A stretch of DNA of 15,270 nucleotides from JAVZGQ01 sp038998365 (GCA_038998365.1 JAVZHJ010000015.1:1-15270), one strand, 5' to 3'. Counted from the first letter of the stretch, positions 7,583-13,990 are shown. Program-made: numbers and translations. Notes: generated by a model not told the origin, from the letters alone.

Positions 7583-8206
7583 TTAAGAATTTAAATCTTT
7601 AAGTCTTTTGAGAAAAGCAAAAGAAATTGTCTTTATCCCAAGCTTCTTAGCACCTTCAATTTCTTTCTTATCATGACCAACAAAAATTGCTTCTTCTGGC
7701 TTTAATTTGAAATGGTTGAGAACGCTTAAGTAAGTTTTTGGGTGAGGTTTTTCATATCCAATCAAATTTGAAAGAAAAAGCTTGTCGTAATGTTTTCCTT
7801 TAACCAAACCAAATTTCTTGTAAGTTTCAAGCCTCCACTTCAGAGGATGTACTGTGTCAGAGAGTATGGCAATTCTTATCCCTCTAGCCTTAATTTTCAA
7901 AAGGGTTTCCTTAACATTCCTCTTGAGCTCAACGTGTTTTAAAAATATCTCTTTATCTCTTTTAAGCCATTCATCTACTTTTGAGGAAGGAATTCCAAGC
8001 TTTTTGTAAACTAGCTTGTTAGCTTCTCTTAAACTGATTTTCCCTGTTACTATTTTTGGATAAAGTTTAAACCAAAGCTTTGCTTGCTCATCTAGGCTTG
8101 AACCAAACTTTCTTAAGAATTTATCATATTCTTTCTCAAATATTTTCACAACTTTCTTTGCTGAGTATAAAACACCTTCTCCATCGAAAATTATTAGCTT
8201 AATCAT
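7583..8206 (-). CDS. HAD-superfamily hydrolase
   Basis: A 207-residue haloacid dehalogenase-fold phosphatase/hydrolase. Motif I is FDGEGVL with nucleophile D8; the general acid at +2, normally aspartate, is E10. Motif II is ILSDT with S116; motif III lysine is K153 in YEKPHP; motif IV is VGHDKKEIEGAKKLG (176-190), with H in the usual first-Asp position, then D179 and E182. The helical cap lies between about 15 and 100. The substrate is unknown; the overall form resembles phosphoglycolate-phosphatase-like or beta-phosphoglucomutase-like HADs. An upstream in-frame ATG would add 29 hydrophobic residues and overlap the divergent gene, so the ATG at 8206, which puts the motif I strand right at the N-terminus, is chosen. 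It precedes valS by 105 bases. Confidence 0.88.
   Translation of the reverse strand: MIKLIIFDGEGVLYSAKKVVKIFEKEYDKFLRKFGSSLDEQAKLWFKLYPKIVTGKISLREANKLVYKKLGIPSSKVDEWLKRDKEIFLKHVELKRNVKETLLKIKARGIRIAILSDTVHPLKWRLETYKKFGLVKGKHYDKLFLSNLIGYEKPHPKTYLSVLNHFKLKPEEAIFVGHDKKEIEGAKKLGIKTISFAFLKRLKDLNS
7588..7597 (-). promoter_or_regulatory. TATA-like box upstream of the valS leader
   Basis: Read leftward, GATTTAAATT at 7597-7588 overlaps the last codons of the HAD gene. The predicted transcript start is near 7566, which would give valS a leader of about 89 bases, much longer than the near-leaderless transcripts predicted elsewhere in the window. Confidence 0.4.
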
Positions 8207-8234
8207 TAATTTTAATTTGAAAATCAAAATTAAA
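8207..8234. promoter_or_regulatory. 28-bp divergent promoter with imperfect inverted repeat
   Basis: The whole space between the HAD ATG and the transporter ATG is A/T-rich and is an imperfect palindrome: ATTTTAATTTGA on the left against TCAAAATTAAAAT on the right, differing by one base. TATA-like boxes at the leaderless distance (about 27) from each ATG fall next to the opposite ATG, so the two promoters are nested in each other. Confidence 0.5.
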
Positions 8235-8714
8235 ATGGTGAAGCATCCATTCAAAATAGGTTTCAGCTTTGGCTTAACCTCAGGAATAATCACAACTCTA
8301 GGCCTAATAGTTGGTCTTCATTCAGGAACTCATTCCACTCTAGCAATAATTGGCGGAATTCTAACAATAGCAATAGCCGATGCTTTTTCAGATGCTTTGG
8401 GCATTCATATTTCAGAAGAATCAGAAAACAAGCATACAGAAAAAGAGATATGGCAATCAACAGCCTCAACCTTTCTATCCAAGTTCATTTTTGCTATGAC
8501 TTTCATCGTGCCAGTGTTGCTCTTTGACCTCACAACTGCGATTATTGTTAGTGTTGCCTGGGGATTGTTTTTGTTAAGCTTGCTTAGCTACCACATGGCA
8601 AAAAAGCAAAAGAAAAAAGCTTGGAAAGCCGTTTTTGAACATTTAATCATTGCTTTGATTGTCATTGTGGCAACACACTTAATTGGAGATTGGGTTAGCT
8701 TGACTTTTGGTTAA
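8235..8714 (+). CDS. VIT1/CCC1-family-like transporter (small form)
   Basis: A 159-residue membrane protein with about five hydrophobic segments (roughly 9-28, 36-57, 85-104, 105-124 and 138-156). The first half, with FGLTSGIITTLGLIVGL followed by a GG-containing helix and the acidic stretch DAFSDALGIHISEESE, resembles the start of VIT1/CCC1 iron/manganese transporters, where acidic residues of helix 1-2 and the loop bind metal. It is shorter than the usual 220-250 residues, and the cytoplasmic metal-binding helices are reduced to a short charged loop (ENKHTEKEIWQ). Metal transport is therefore an inference from the family. An in-frame TTG at 8217 would add six residues; the ATG at 8235 is preferred. 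Divergent from the HAD gene with 28 bases between. Confidence 0.7.
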   Translation: MVKHPFKIGFSFGLTSGIITTLGLIVGLHSGTHSTLAIIGGILTIAIADAFSDALGIHISEESENKHTEKEIWQSTASTFLSKFIFAMTFIVPVLLFDLTTAIIVSVAWGLFLLSLLSYHMAKKQKKKAWKAVFEHLIIALIVIVATHLIGDWVSLTFG

Positions 8715-8722
8715 ATTTAAAT
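8713..8722 (+). promoter_or_regulatory. TATA-like promoter of the 8746 gene
   Basis: AAATTTAAAT at 8713-8722, which overlaps the stop of the transporter gene, is about 28 bases before the GTG at 8746. A leaderless transcript is predicted, and there is no Shine-Dalgarno sequence. Confidence 0.45.
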
Positions 8723-8745
8723 CTTTTAAAAATCACTTATGTTAA

Positions 8746-9819
8746 GTGTCAGAAAAATCTGATAGAAGAATTTTTTATAGTTATGATTGGGAAATTCGAG
8801 AGATAGTACAGATTAATCCAAAATGGTATAAATTAGAGAATCAATTAGATCTTAATTTTTATTTTTCTACTGAAGAATTTAGGGAAAAGGTTGAAGAAAT
8901 TTTAAAAAGGATGAATTATGAGGTTAACGAAGAGAATTTAAAAAAAGCTTACAAAGCAATAATAATTTACACGAAACTTATAATGGCAGATATTTCTAAT
9001 AGGCTTTCCAAGGCTTTTTACGAACATTTCAATGAAAATTATCCAATTATTCTAATAGGAAAAAAGGAGTATAAAAATCCAGGAATTAGGAATATTTGGC
9101 TTAAAACAATAAAAAGGTTAAGGGAAGATTTATTTAAGGTTAAGGAGATTGATGGTAGTAAAATTTTACCCCCAAACTTAATAGACGAATTTCACAAAAA
9201 TAATTTTGAAAAAATTACAGGAGCAATAGAATCACAAGATGAAAATCCAAATTTTTTGAGAGATCCTGTGCCGCCAATTGCTTTGGTTGGTGTAGATTAT
9301 TCGGCAGAAAGTTTGAGAAAAAACTTAGATAAAGAAAGTTTTCCAGACGAGAGACTGCTTGAAAATCAAGAAGGAAATTCACATGCAGATTATTTCCTCG
9401 ATTTAGTAGCATTCACAACAGAATTTTCTGCTTGGTTATTGGATTTTGGTCTAAAGAAAGATGAAAAACTGTCTTTAAAAGATAAAAAATTTTTTAAGAT
9501 AATATCCGATGAACTTACCCATAGATTAAGTGATTTATACTTGTCTATAGGAGAGGAAGAAGTCGAAGAAATTAAACAAAAAACGGGTTTAAATGAAGAA
9601 GAAATATTGTTTTGGAGAATTCCAAGATATGGGGTTATACAGATAAAAAATGAACAAACTTTCTTTGAAGAAATTGGCGGAAAACAATATGGCTATCAAG
9701 GAGAAATTTCAAGATTCATAAAAGAAAGAGGCCCACTTTATGCAGGTAAGCTAGAAGATTTAATTAAATTTTTTGTTGAATCAAAAATTTTAAAAGAACA
9801 AAACTTAATTATACAATAG
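8746..9819 (+). CDS. Unrecognised 357-residue soluble protein
   Basis: A long intact frame from a GTG at 8746 (the nearby ATG at 8739 is out of frame and hits a stop within eight codons). The protein is hydrophilic, rich in E, K, N, I and F, with no signal peptide, membrane segment or cysteine motif. The N-terminal 140 residues look mostly helical; a possible winged-helix-like end is visible at about 315-357 (EISRFIKERGPLYAGKLEDL). I recognise no family. Leucine is read mostly as TTA and the G+C content is visibly lower (near 28 percent in a sampled line) than in the adjacent housekeeping genes, so a recent arrival or a fast-evolving lineage-specific gene is possible. A TATA-like box gives a leaderless start. 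Confidence 0.7.
   Translation: MSEKSDRRIFYSYDWEIREIVQINPKWYKLENQLDLNFYFSTEEFREKVEEILKRMNYEVNEENLKKAYKAIIIYTKLIMADISNRLSKAFYEHFNENYPIILIGKKEYKNPGIRNIWLKTIKRLREDLFKVKEIDGSKILPPNLIDEFHKNNFEKITGAIESQDENPNFLRDPVPPIALVGVDYSAESLRKNLDKESFPDERLLENQEGNSHADYFLDLVAFTTEFSAWLLDFGLKKDEKLSLKDKKFFKIISDELTHRLSDLYLSIGEEEVEEIKQKTGLNEEEILFWRIPRYGVIQIKNEQTFFEEIGGKQYGYQGEISRFIKERGPLYAGKLEDLIKFFVESKILKEQNLIIQ
9783..9796 (+). promoter_or_regulatory. TATA-like box for the candidate RNA at 9820
   Basis: AAAAATTTTAAAAG lies inside the last codons of the preceding gene, with its centre about 29 bases before the first paired base of the RNA. The placement is right, but such AT motifs are frequent here, so this is weak evidence alone. 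Confidence 0.35.
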
Positions 9820-9892
9820 GCCTTGCTCTTGACGCCTCTGTCAAGCGATGAGTCGAGCAAGCAAGGAAACAGATGCACGAGGCAAGGCTACA
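9820..9892 (+). ncRNA. Candidate structured RNA, H/ACA-guide-like
   Basis: A GC-rich island between convergent genes in an AT-rich genome. GCCTTGC (9820-9826) pairs perfectly with GCAAGGC (9882-9888). Inside, GCCTCTGT (9834-9841) pairs with ACAGATGC (9869-9876) with one mismatch. This leaves facing unpaired strands TCTTGAC and ACGAG, which look like a pseudouridylation pocket, and ACA follows the lower stem after one base (9890-9892); the upper stem ends 13 bases before ACA, near the 14-16 expected. The apical loop has two GA steps (GCGATGAG and AAGGAA), as in a K-turn or K-loop bound by L7Ae. A competing hairpin, CTTGAC/GTCAAG (9828-9833/9840-9845), is also possible. Archaeal H/ACA RNAs guide uridine isomerisation in rRNA with Cbf5. 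No C/D boxes are seen and it is not a tRNA. Confidence 0.4.
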
Positions 9893-12172
9893 CTAACAAT
9901 CTTCTCCAAACCATTCTGGCTTTCTTCTATTTCTGAATTTCCCATTCTTCAAAAACCAAAGAATCACTAAAGCTATCAAGAAAACTAAAAGAATTATTAA
10001 AGCAGCCCATGCAGCTTCTGGCAAAACAAACTGGCCAGTTGGTGCAACTTCTTCTCTAGTCTCTTCTTCACCACAAGGCAAAGTAGTTGTGGTTGGTGTG
10101 GTGGTTGTAGTTGTAATAGGTTTAGGCAAGCAGGTTCCACTTGAGCAACCATAATCACAATAATCAACATAAACCCAGGCTGTTGAGCAGTCTGAATATT
10201 GATAGAGTTGTAACTTCCAATTTCCATCACATTTGAATTCGTTCAAGAATTTTGCAACACATTTTGCTTCTTTCTCTTTAACTGAAAAAACTCCTGAGTA
10301 AATTGTGTCACTTTTGTCACATCCTAGATAAGAAACTTTAACTTCATAGCTTCCAGCTTCTTGAACTCTTGCAGTGCAAGTTAAAGTTCTTGTATCATGA
10401 GCAGGAACATAAATAGTTGGGTCAAGAGAACCATCACAACTCATCGGTATGCAGTAGGGATCTGTCTTGCAAACATAAGCATCAAAGCTAACATAGCCAC
10501 CAACATCTCCAGAATTCATTAGCCTTACAGTAGTTGTTACAGTATCACCAACAAAAACATTGCTAGGTGTGCTAACACTCAAGCTAACCTTACAAGGCTC
10601 TTCTGGTTTAGGTAAGCAAGCCCCACTTGAACAACCATAACTACAATATTCCCAATTTATCCAGCTTGTTGAACAATCAGAATAAAGGTATTTCCTTTGA
10701 ACCCGGTTTCCAGAGCACCTATATTCATTCAAATAACCTGCTTGACAAGTTGGAGGTGGCAAAGTTGTTGTAGTAGTGGTCTTAACACAATATCCTGCTT
10801 GGCATGTGTAGCCTGAAGCACAGCCTTGATAACAAGCGCCTATTTCAACCCATCTTCTCTGCGTTACAGTATAAGTACAGGTTGCTCCAATGCAAGTGTA
10901 ATCTCTATACTCTTGCTCTTTCTCTTTAGTTCCAGTTCCACACTCTAAACCAGCAAGATTGCATCTCTCCCTACCAGTATCATACCACCCATCTTTATTC
11001 AAAACACAATAACCATTTTCACAAACATAGCCTGAAGGACAATTCTCTACAATAGTTTCCCAGCCTGAGCCATCAGCTTTGCATCTTTCATAGGCCACTT
11101 GGGTTGAGCAGGCGCAATATCTATTCCTAATTTCTCCTGGCGTACAGACTTGAATTAAAGTCAAAACAAGATCAACTCTTTTTGTCTCACCACAAGAGCA
11201 GCTTACAGTCTTGCTTGCAGTATTGTAGCCGATTTTGCTTGCAGTTACAGTATGACTTCCAACCAAAACTTGTTGTATTGCATGAGAATCATAAATCACA
11301 TAGCTTCCATCAACATAGATATAAGCGTTGAGGGGATTCCCATATTGATCTTTCACATAGATGTCAAGGTAACAATATTGTACTGGAGGCGTTGGTTGAG
11401 CAACTACATTAAAGCTTGTAGTAGCGGAACCTTCTGTGCAACTATCTATCTTTGAAACAGCTTTTATGAGATGTGAGCCGAGAGAAATTGTTGATGGAGT
11501 TCTGTAAGAGTAGGAATAATAGCCATAAGAGTCGGTGTAAGTTGAAGCTATGAAATTACCATCAAGGTAAAGTTTAACTTCAGGATCAATTGTTGGTGAA
11601 GTAGAAGCTGTAACTCTTCCAGAAATTGTTATTGTATCGCCTTGGTAAATTGTGGTTGGATTAACTGCTACGGTAACAACTGTACTACAAGGAGTTGGTT
11701 GATAAGCTTCGACAACCTCAACTTTAGCAGTCCAACAAAAACAAGGATCTACTTGAGCAACTTCATAACAATCACTGCTAACTCTCACTTCAACTTCTCC
11801 AGTGTAGCCGCCTAGCACATATTTTGTCAAATCATATTCAGCCGAAGCAGAATAGCCTTCAACTATCTTGTAACCCGAGCCATAACAGCTTGGAGCAGTA
11901 GAAGCCCATGCTTGCTGCCAATTGCTCGGTGAATAAGGAAGGCCGTCCAAGTTTATGTAGCTACCACCAACTTTTATCCAAGCGGTGAAACATCTTGGAT
12001 ATTGGTCTTGCATGGAATTGTATACCGTTACCCTAATTCTCCTCGCATTGCTAACATAAAAAACAGCAGACTTGTACCTGTAAGTTTGGTCATAAGCATC
12101 GCAAACAGCTCTTGCTACCTGTGGCAAAATCAAAAGAATGACTAAAGCTACTGCCAAACCTTTGGTTTTCAT
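9893..12172 (-). CDS. Secreted cysteine-rich surface protein with C-terminal membrane anchor
   Basis: A 759-residue cell-surface protein. It has a Sec signal peptide (1-22, hydrophobic core then QVARA), an N-terminal domain (23-155), an Ig-like domain (about 163-258, ending in SFNVV), a PEGA/carboxypeptidase-regulatory-like domain (266-340), a cysteine-rich region (343-463), a six-cysteine module (476-523), a CARDB-like domain (about 527-632), a second copy of the module (638-685), Thr-rich linkers (around 465 and 687-697, likely O-glycosylated), one membrane helix (about 719-741) and a short basic cytoplasmic tail. There are 46 cysteines, nearly all external, so many disulfides are likely. 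Adhesion or envelope structure is the probable role, by inference. A TATA-like box gives a start at or near the ATG. Confidence 0.88.
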   Translation of the reverse strand: MKTKGLAVALVILLILPQVARAVCDAYDQTYRYKSAVFYVSNARRIRVTVYNSMQDQYPRCFTAWIKVGGSYINLDGLPYSPSNWQQAWASTAPSCYGSGYKIVEGYSASAEYDLTKYVLGGYTGEVEVRVSSDCYEVAQVDPCFCWTAKVEVVEAYQPTPCSTVVTVAVNPTTIYQGDTITISGRVTASTSPTIDPEVKLYLDGNFIASTYTDSYGYYSYSYRTPSTISLGSHLIKAVSKIDSCTEGSATTSFNVVAQPTPPVQYCYLDIYVKDQYGNPLNAYIYVDGSYVIYDSHAIQQVLVGSHTVTASKIGYNTASKTVSCSCGETKRVDLVLTLIQVCTPGEIRNRYCACSTQVAYERCKADGSGWETIVENCPSGYVCENGYCVLNKDGWYDTGRERCNLAGLECGTGTKEKEQEYRDYTCIGATCTYTVTQRRWVEIGACYQGCASGYTCQAGYCVKTTTTTTLPPPTCQAGYLNEYRCSGNRVQRKYLYSDCSTSWINWEYCSYGCSSGACLPKPEEPCKVSLSVSTPSNVFVGDTVTTTVRLMNSGDVGGYVSFDAYVCKTDPYCIPMSCDGSLDPTIYVPAHDTRTLTCTARVQEAGSYEVKVSYLGCDKSDTIYSGVFSVKEKEAKCVAKFLNEFKCDGNWKLQLYQYSDCSTAWVYVDYCDYGCSSGTCLPKPITTTTTTPTTTTLPCGEEETREEVAPTGQFVLPEAAWAALIILLVFLIALVILWFLKNGKFRNRRKPEWFGEDC
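10118..10261 (-). repeat. Six-cysteine module, copy B (residues 638-685)
   Basis: It starts CVAKFLNEFKC and ends YGCSSGTCLPKP. The spacing between its six cysteines is 10, 14, 10, 4 and 5, identical to copy A. The DNA is also similar to copy A, for example around GGTTTAGGCAAGCA on the + strand. Confidence 0.85.
10604..10747 (-). repeat. Six-cysteine module, copy A (residues 476-523)
   Basis: It starts CQAGYLNEYRC and ends YGCSSGACLPKP. Cysteine spacing 10, 14, 10, 4, 5 is identical to copy B. The two copies are separated by a CARDB-like domain, so the duplicated unit may be larger than the module. Confidence 0.85.
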
Positions 12173-12192
12173 AATTATCCTATGGATAGAAA

Positions 12193-12203
12193 GCTTTAAA
12201 TAC
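12193..12203 (-). promoter_or_regulatory. TATA-like promoter of the surface protein gene
   Basis: Read leftward, GTATTTAAAGC is centred about 26 bases before the ATG at 12172, predicting a transcript that starts at or next to the ATG. The 134-base gap to the divergent gene at 12307 otherwise holds only AT-rich sequence. Confidence 0.5.
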
Positions 12204-12306
12204 TTTACTACTAAAAGGTTATAAATTTTCTTTCAAATAGAAAGGCTTTCAGAATAAATTAACAAAGAGTTTTTCTTACCATAATTCAATTAATTAATAG
12301 AGAACA

Positions 12307-13017
12307 ATGATAATAGCTGCCACTGGTGATGTTCACTCGCCACGCTACTTTGAAGATTTTGTCAAGGCTGTTGACGGGCTTAGAGTAAAACCACAACTCA
12401 TGCTCTTGCTAGGAGATATGATTGATAGAGGCCAAATAGAAGAATATGAAAGAATTTACAACACTTTTTTTGGCAAAATAGCTTGTCCCATAGTTGCTTG
12501 TTTTGGGAACAATGAATATCAAGATTTGAGAGAGCAGTTAAAGCAAAAATACAAAGAGATAAAATTTTTGGACGATGAGGCTACAGTACTTCAAATCGGT
12601 TCTTTAAATGTGGGGATTGTCGGCACTACAGGAAGCTTGGATGAGCCGACGAGATGGCAAAAGGCTAATGTTCCAAACATAGAAAACATTTATCGATCTA
12701 GGATTGCTTTAGTTGACAATTTGCTCCAAAGGATGAAAACTAATATTTCAATTCTCATGACCCATTATGCCCCAACTTACAAGATTTTGGAAGGCGAAAA
12801 CCCGAACTTCTACAAGAACATGGGCTCTGTAGCTTACGAGCAAATTTTGATAAACAGGAAGCCGACTTTAGTTTTGACAGGCCATTCTCATCGAGGCTTG
12901 AAGAGCACTTGGGTTGATACTGTTCCTGTTTTCAACGTTGCTTTGCCTTTAAACAAGCAAATAGTTGTCATAGATACGGAAAAAGACTTGAAGCCTGGAA
13001 TAGCAAAATTCATCTAG
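12307..13017 (+). CDS. Calcineurin-like metallophosphoesterase
   Basis: A 236-residue two-metal phosphoesterase. All five motif blocks are present in order: GDVH (D8, H10), GDMID (D37), FGNNE (67-70), MTHYAP (H153) and TGHSH (H193, H195). The usual GNH[DE] block reads GNNE, so the histidine that commonly acts as general acid/transition-state stabiliser is asparagine; the metal-ligating first Asn (N68) is kept. GNN variants occur in some Icc-like archaeal phosphoesterases, so activity is still likely, with an unknown phosphomonoester or diester substrate. No signal peptide, so cytoplasmic. Only its last eight bases overlap the convergent membrane gene. Confidence 0.9.
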   Translation: MIIAATGDVHSPRYFEDFVKAVDGLRVKPQLMLLLGDMIDRGQIEEYERIYNTFFGKIACPIVACFGNNEYQDLREQLKQKYKEIKFLDDEATVLQIGSLNVGIVGTTGSLDEPTRWQKANVPNIENIYRSRIALVDNLLQRMKTNISILMTHYAPTYKILEGENPNFYKNMGSVAYEQILINRKPTLVLTGHSHRGLKSTWVDTVPVFNVALPLNKQIVVIDTEKDLKPGIAKFI

Positions 13018-13294
13018 TCTTAAAGAATTTTGAGATTTTTTTCCTCAAATGGCAAACTAAATCGTTTGCCATAGTGCCAAGACTTATGTTCAACAAGGCA
13101 ACTTGACCTGTTAATGCTGAGAAAAAGGCGGCAATTGCGCCCAAGTAAGCATGATGAATTTTTATCTTCTTTTTACCATTAGCAACAAAAAGCCTTAGTT
13201 TTGGGAAATATCTTGTCACAAGCTCTGTGGCTATGAAGCCTATGCTAAATATGATAAAATCGAAATGAAGTAAAGGCTCTGTTAAACCAATCAT
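13010..13294 (-). CDS. Small membrane protein with HH motif, function unknown
   Basis: A 94-residue protein with a hydrophobic helix at about 11-27, a basic loop (NGKKKIKIHHAYLG, about 39-52), a second hydrophobic stretch at about 50-73 and a polar end with LVCHLRKKISKFFKTR. The HHAYLG and late DxxxHL pattern recalls small archaeal membrane proteins in which histidines at the membrane surface may bind a metal, but I cannot name a family. The ATG faces the rightward gene at 13408 across 113 AT-rich bases with TATA-like boxes on both strands. The 3' end overlaps the phosphoesterase by eight bases. Confidence 0.65.
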   Translation of the reverse strand: MIGLTEPLLHFDFIIFSIGFIATELVTRYFPKLRLFVANGKKKIKIHHAYLGAIAAFFSALTGQVALLNISLGTMANDLVCHLRKKISKFFKTR

Positions 13295-13377
13295 TTAATA
13301 AAATTGGTTTTTAAAGATATTAAATTTAATTTAAAAAGACCAGATGAAAATCTTTTTTTAACTTAAAAGTAGTAAAG

Positions 13378-13387
13378 AATTTAAAGT
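13378..13387 (+). promoter_or_regulatory. TATA-like promoter of the 13408 gene
   Basis: GAATTTAAAG is centred about 25 bases before the ATG at 13408, so a leaderless transcript is predicted; no Shine-Dalgarno sequence is present. Confidence 0.5.
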
Positions 13388-13407
13388 TAACTGTTTATTA
13401 AAATAGT

Positions 13408-13746
13408 ATGGCAGAAGAAAGAGATTGGAAAGATTGCTTGAATGAAGCTGATAAAGAGATACTTGCTCAGCTTTTGGATTCCACCAAGAAGCACAAGTGC
13501 GCCTTCATGCAAGCTGAAGACGTGAAGGTGGCTCAGCTCTGGTGTGCCCTGGTTGAGATGAGGAAGCAGATGATAGAGCTTGAGCAGCTTGTGGGAAAAG
13601 TTGCTGAGCCTTTCAGGGCAATAGTAGAGATGGGTGAAATAGAGAAGAGAAAGACAATAGACAGGATGGTAAGAGAGATACTAAGACCAGAGCCTGATCA
13701 CGAAGAGGCTACCAAAAAGCTAGTAGACAGCTTGATGAAATTCTAA
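13408..13746 (+). CDS. Small all-helical conserved hypothetical protein
   Basis: A 112-residue soluble protein that appears wholly alpha-helical, with likely coiled-coil stretches (about 40-70, LWCALVEMRKQMIELEQLVGKV) and an end TKKLVDSLMKF. Similar short proteins with a KKHK...EDVKVAQLWCALVE core occur, to my recollection, in DPANN genomes without a known role; this is not checked. Codon use differs from its neighbours: many CTG/CTC leucine codons, GTG and GCC, with higher G+C, as in strongly expressed genes. It has a leaderless-type promoter and is closed by a hairpin plus T tract, so it is a self-contained single-gene transcript. Structural or nucleic-acid-associated roles are possible but unsupported. 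Confidence 0.75.
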   Translation: MAEERDWKDCLNEADKEILAQLLDSTKKHKCAFMQAEDVKVAQLWCALVEMRKQMIELEQLVGKVAEPFRAIVEMGEIEKRKTIDRMVREILRPEPDHEEATKKLVDSLMKF

Positions 13747-13759
13747 GCTTTAAAGCTGG

Positions 13760-13797
13760 GCAAAAATTGAGATTTTGCTAGTTCTTTTTGTTTTTTT
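13760..13797 (+). terminator. Hairpin plus T-tract terminator
   Basis: GCAAAA (13760-13765) pairs with TTTTGC (13773-13778) around a seven-base loop, followed by TTCTTTTTGTTTTTTT. A 12-base palindrome AGCTTTAAAGCT (13746-13757) comes just before. The T tract reaches the stop of the leftward gene at 13796. Confidence 0.65.
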
Positions 13798-13957
13798 AGC
13801 TTTTGAGCCTGAAGCAAGCGGGCAAAGGCCATTGCTTACTTTTCAAGTGATATCTTATGCATAGGCAGCAGATACCATGTCTTTCACAGCTCACTTCTTC
13901 ACAAGGACAATCTTTTTCATTGATTTCTTTGTTTGGACAAGCTTTCCTCTCAGCCAT
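13796..13957 (-). CDS. 53-residue cysteine-rich protein, DUF6485-like
   Basis: A short intact frame that begins MAERKACPNK and holds eight cysteines (7, 17, 19, 24, 30, 31, 33, 48). The pattern CPCEEVSCERHGICCLCIRYH followed after nine residues by PACF, here cited only as C-x-C-x4-C-x5-CC-x-C-[IV]-x-YH-x(7-9)-PACF, matches my recollection of the DUF6485 family of tiny Cys-rich proteins found in bacteria and archaea. Metal (zinc or iron-sulfur) binding is likely from the cysteine and histidine content; the function is unknown. The ATG at 13957 is exactly 27 bases after a TATA-like box centre, supporting a leaderless start. The stop lies in the T tract of the convergent terminator. Confidence 0.8.
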   Translation of the reverse strand: MAERKACPNKEINEKDCPCEEVSCERHGICCLCIRYHLKSKQWPLPACFRLKS

Positions 13958-13978
13958 AAAATTAATTTTGAAACTTTT

Positions 13979-13990
13979 AGTTTAAAAACA
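13979..13990 (-). promoter_or_regulatory. TATA-like promoter of the small Cys-rich gene
   Basis: Read leftward, TGTTTTTAAACT is centred 27 bases before the ATG at 13957. It overlaps the last codons of the upstream gene (13982-14317), so the small gene can be transcribed independently. Confidence 0.55.

Noticed and set aside
8207..8293. 29-residue N-terminal extension of the HAD protein
   Set aside because: It would run into the divergent transporter gene, displaces the motif I strand from the N-terminus, and the ATG at 8206 fits the family and the promoter.
9820..9892. Hammerhead ribozyme or tRNA-like element
   Set aside because: The order stem, hairpin, GATGAG, GAAAC superficially recalls a hammerhead, but the CUGANGA core is not matched, no stem II is found and GAAA is far from the closing stem. 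There is no T arm or anticodon arm, so it is not a tRNA.
9820..9892. C/D box guide RNA
   Set aside because: GCGATGA is close to box C, but no CTGA box D occurs on the + strand within the island, so H/ACA is the better model.
13337..13360. AGAT-GAAA-ATCT hairpin followed by T run as a terminator
   Set aside because: The stem is only four A/T-rich pairs and lies between two divergent promoters with no gene reading into it; chance in AT-rich DNA is likely.
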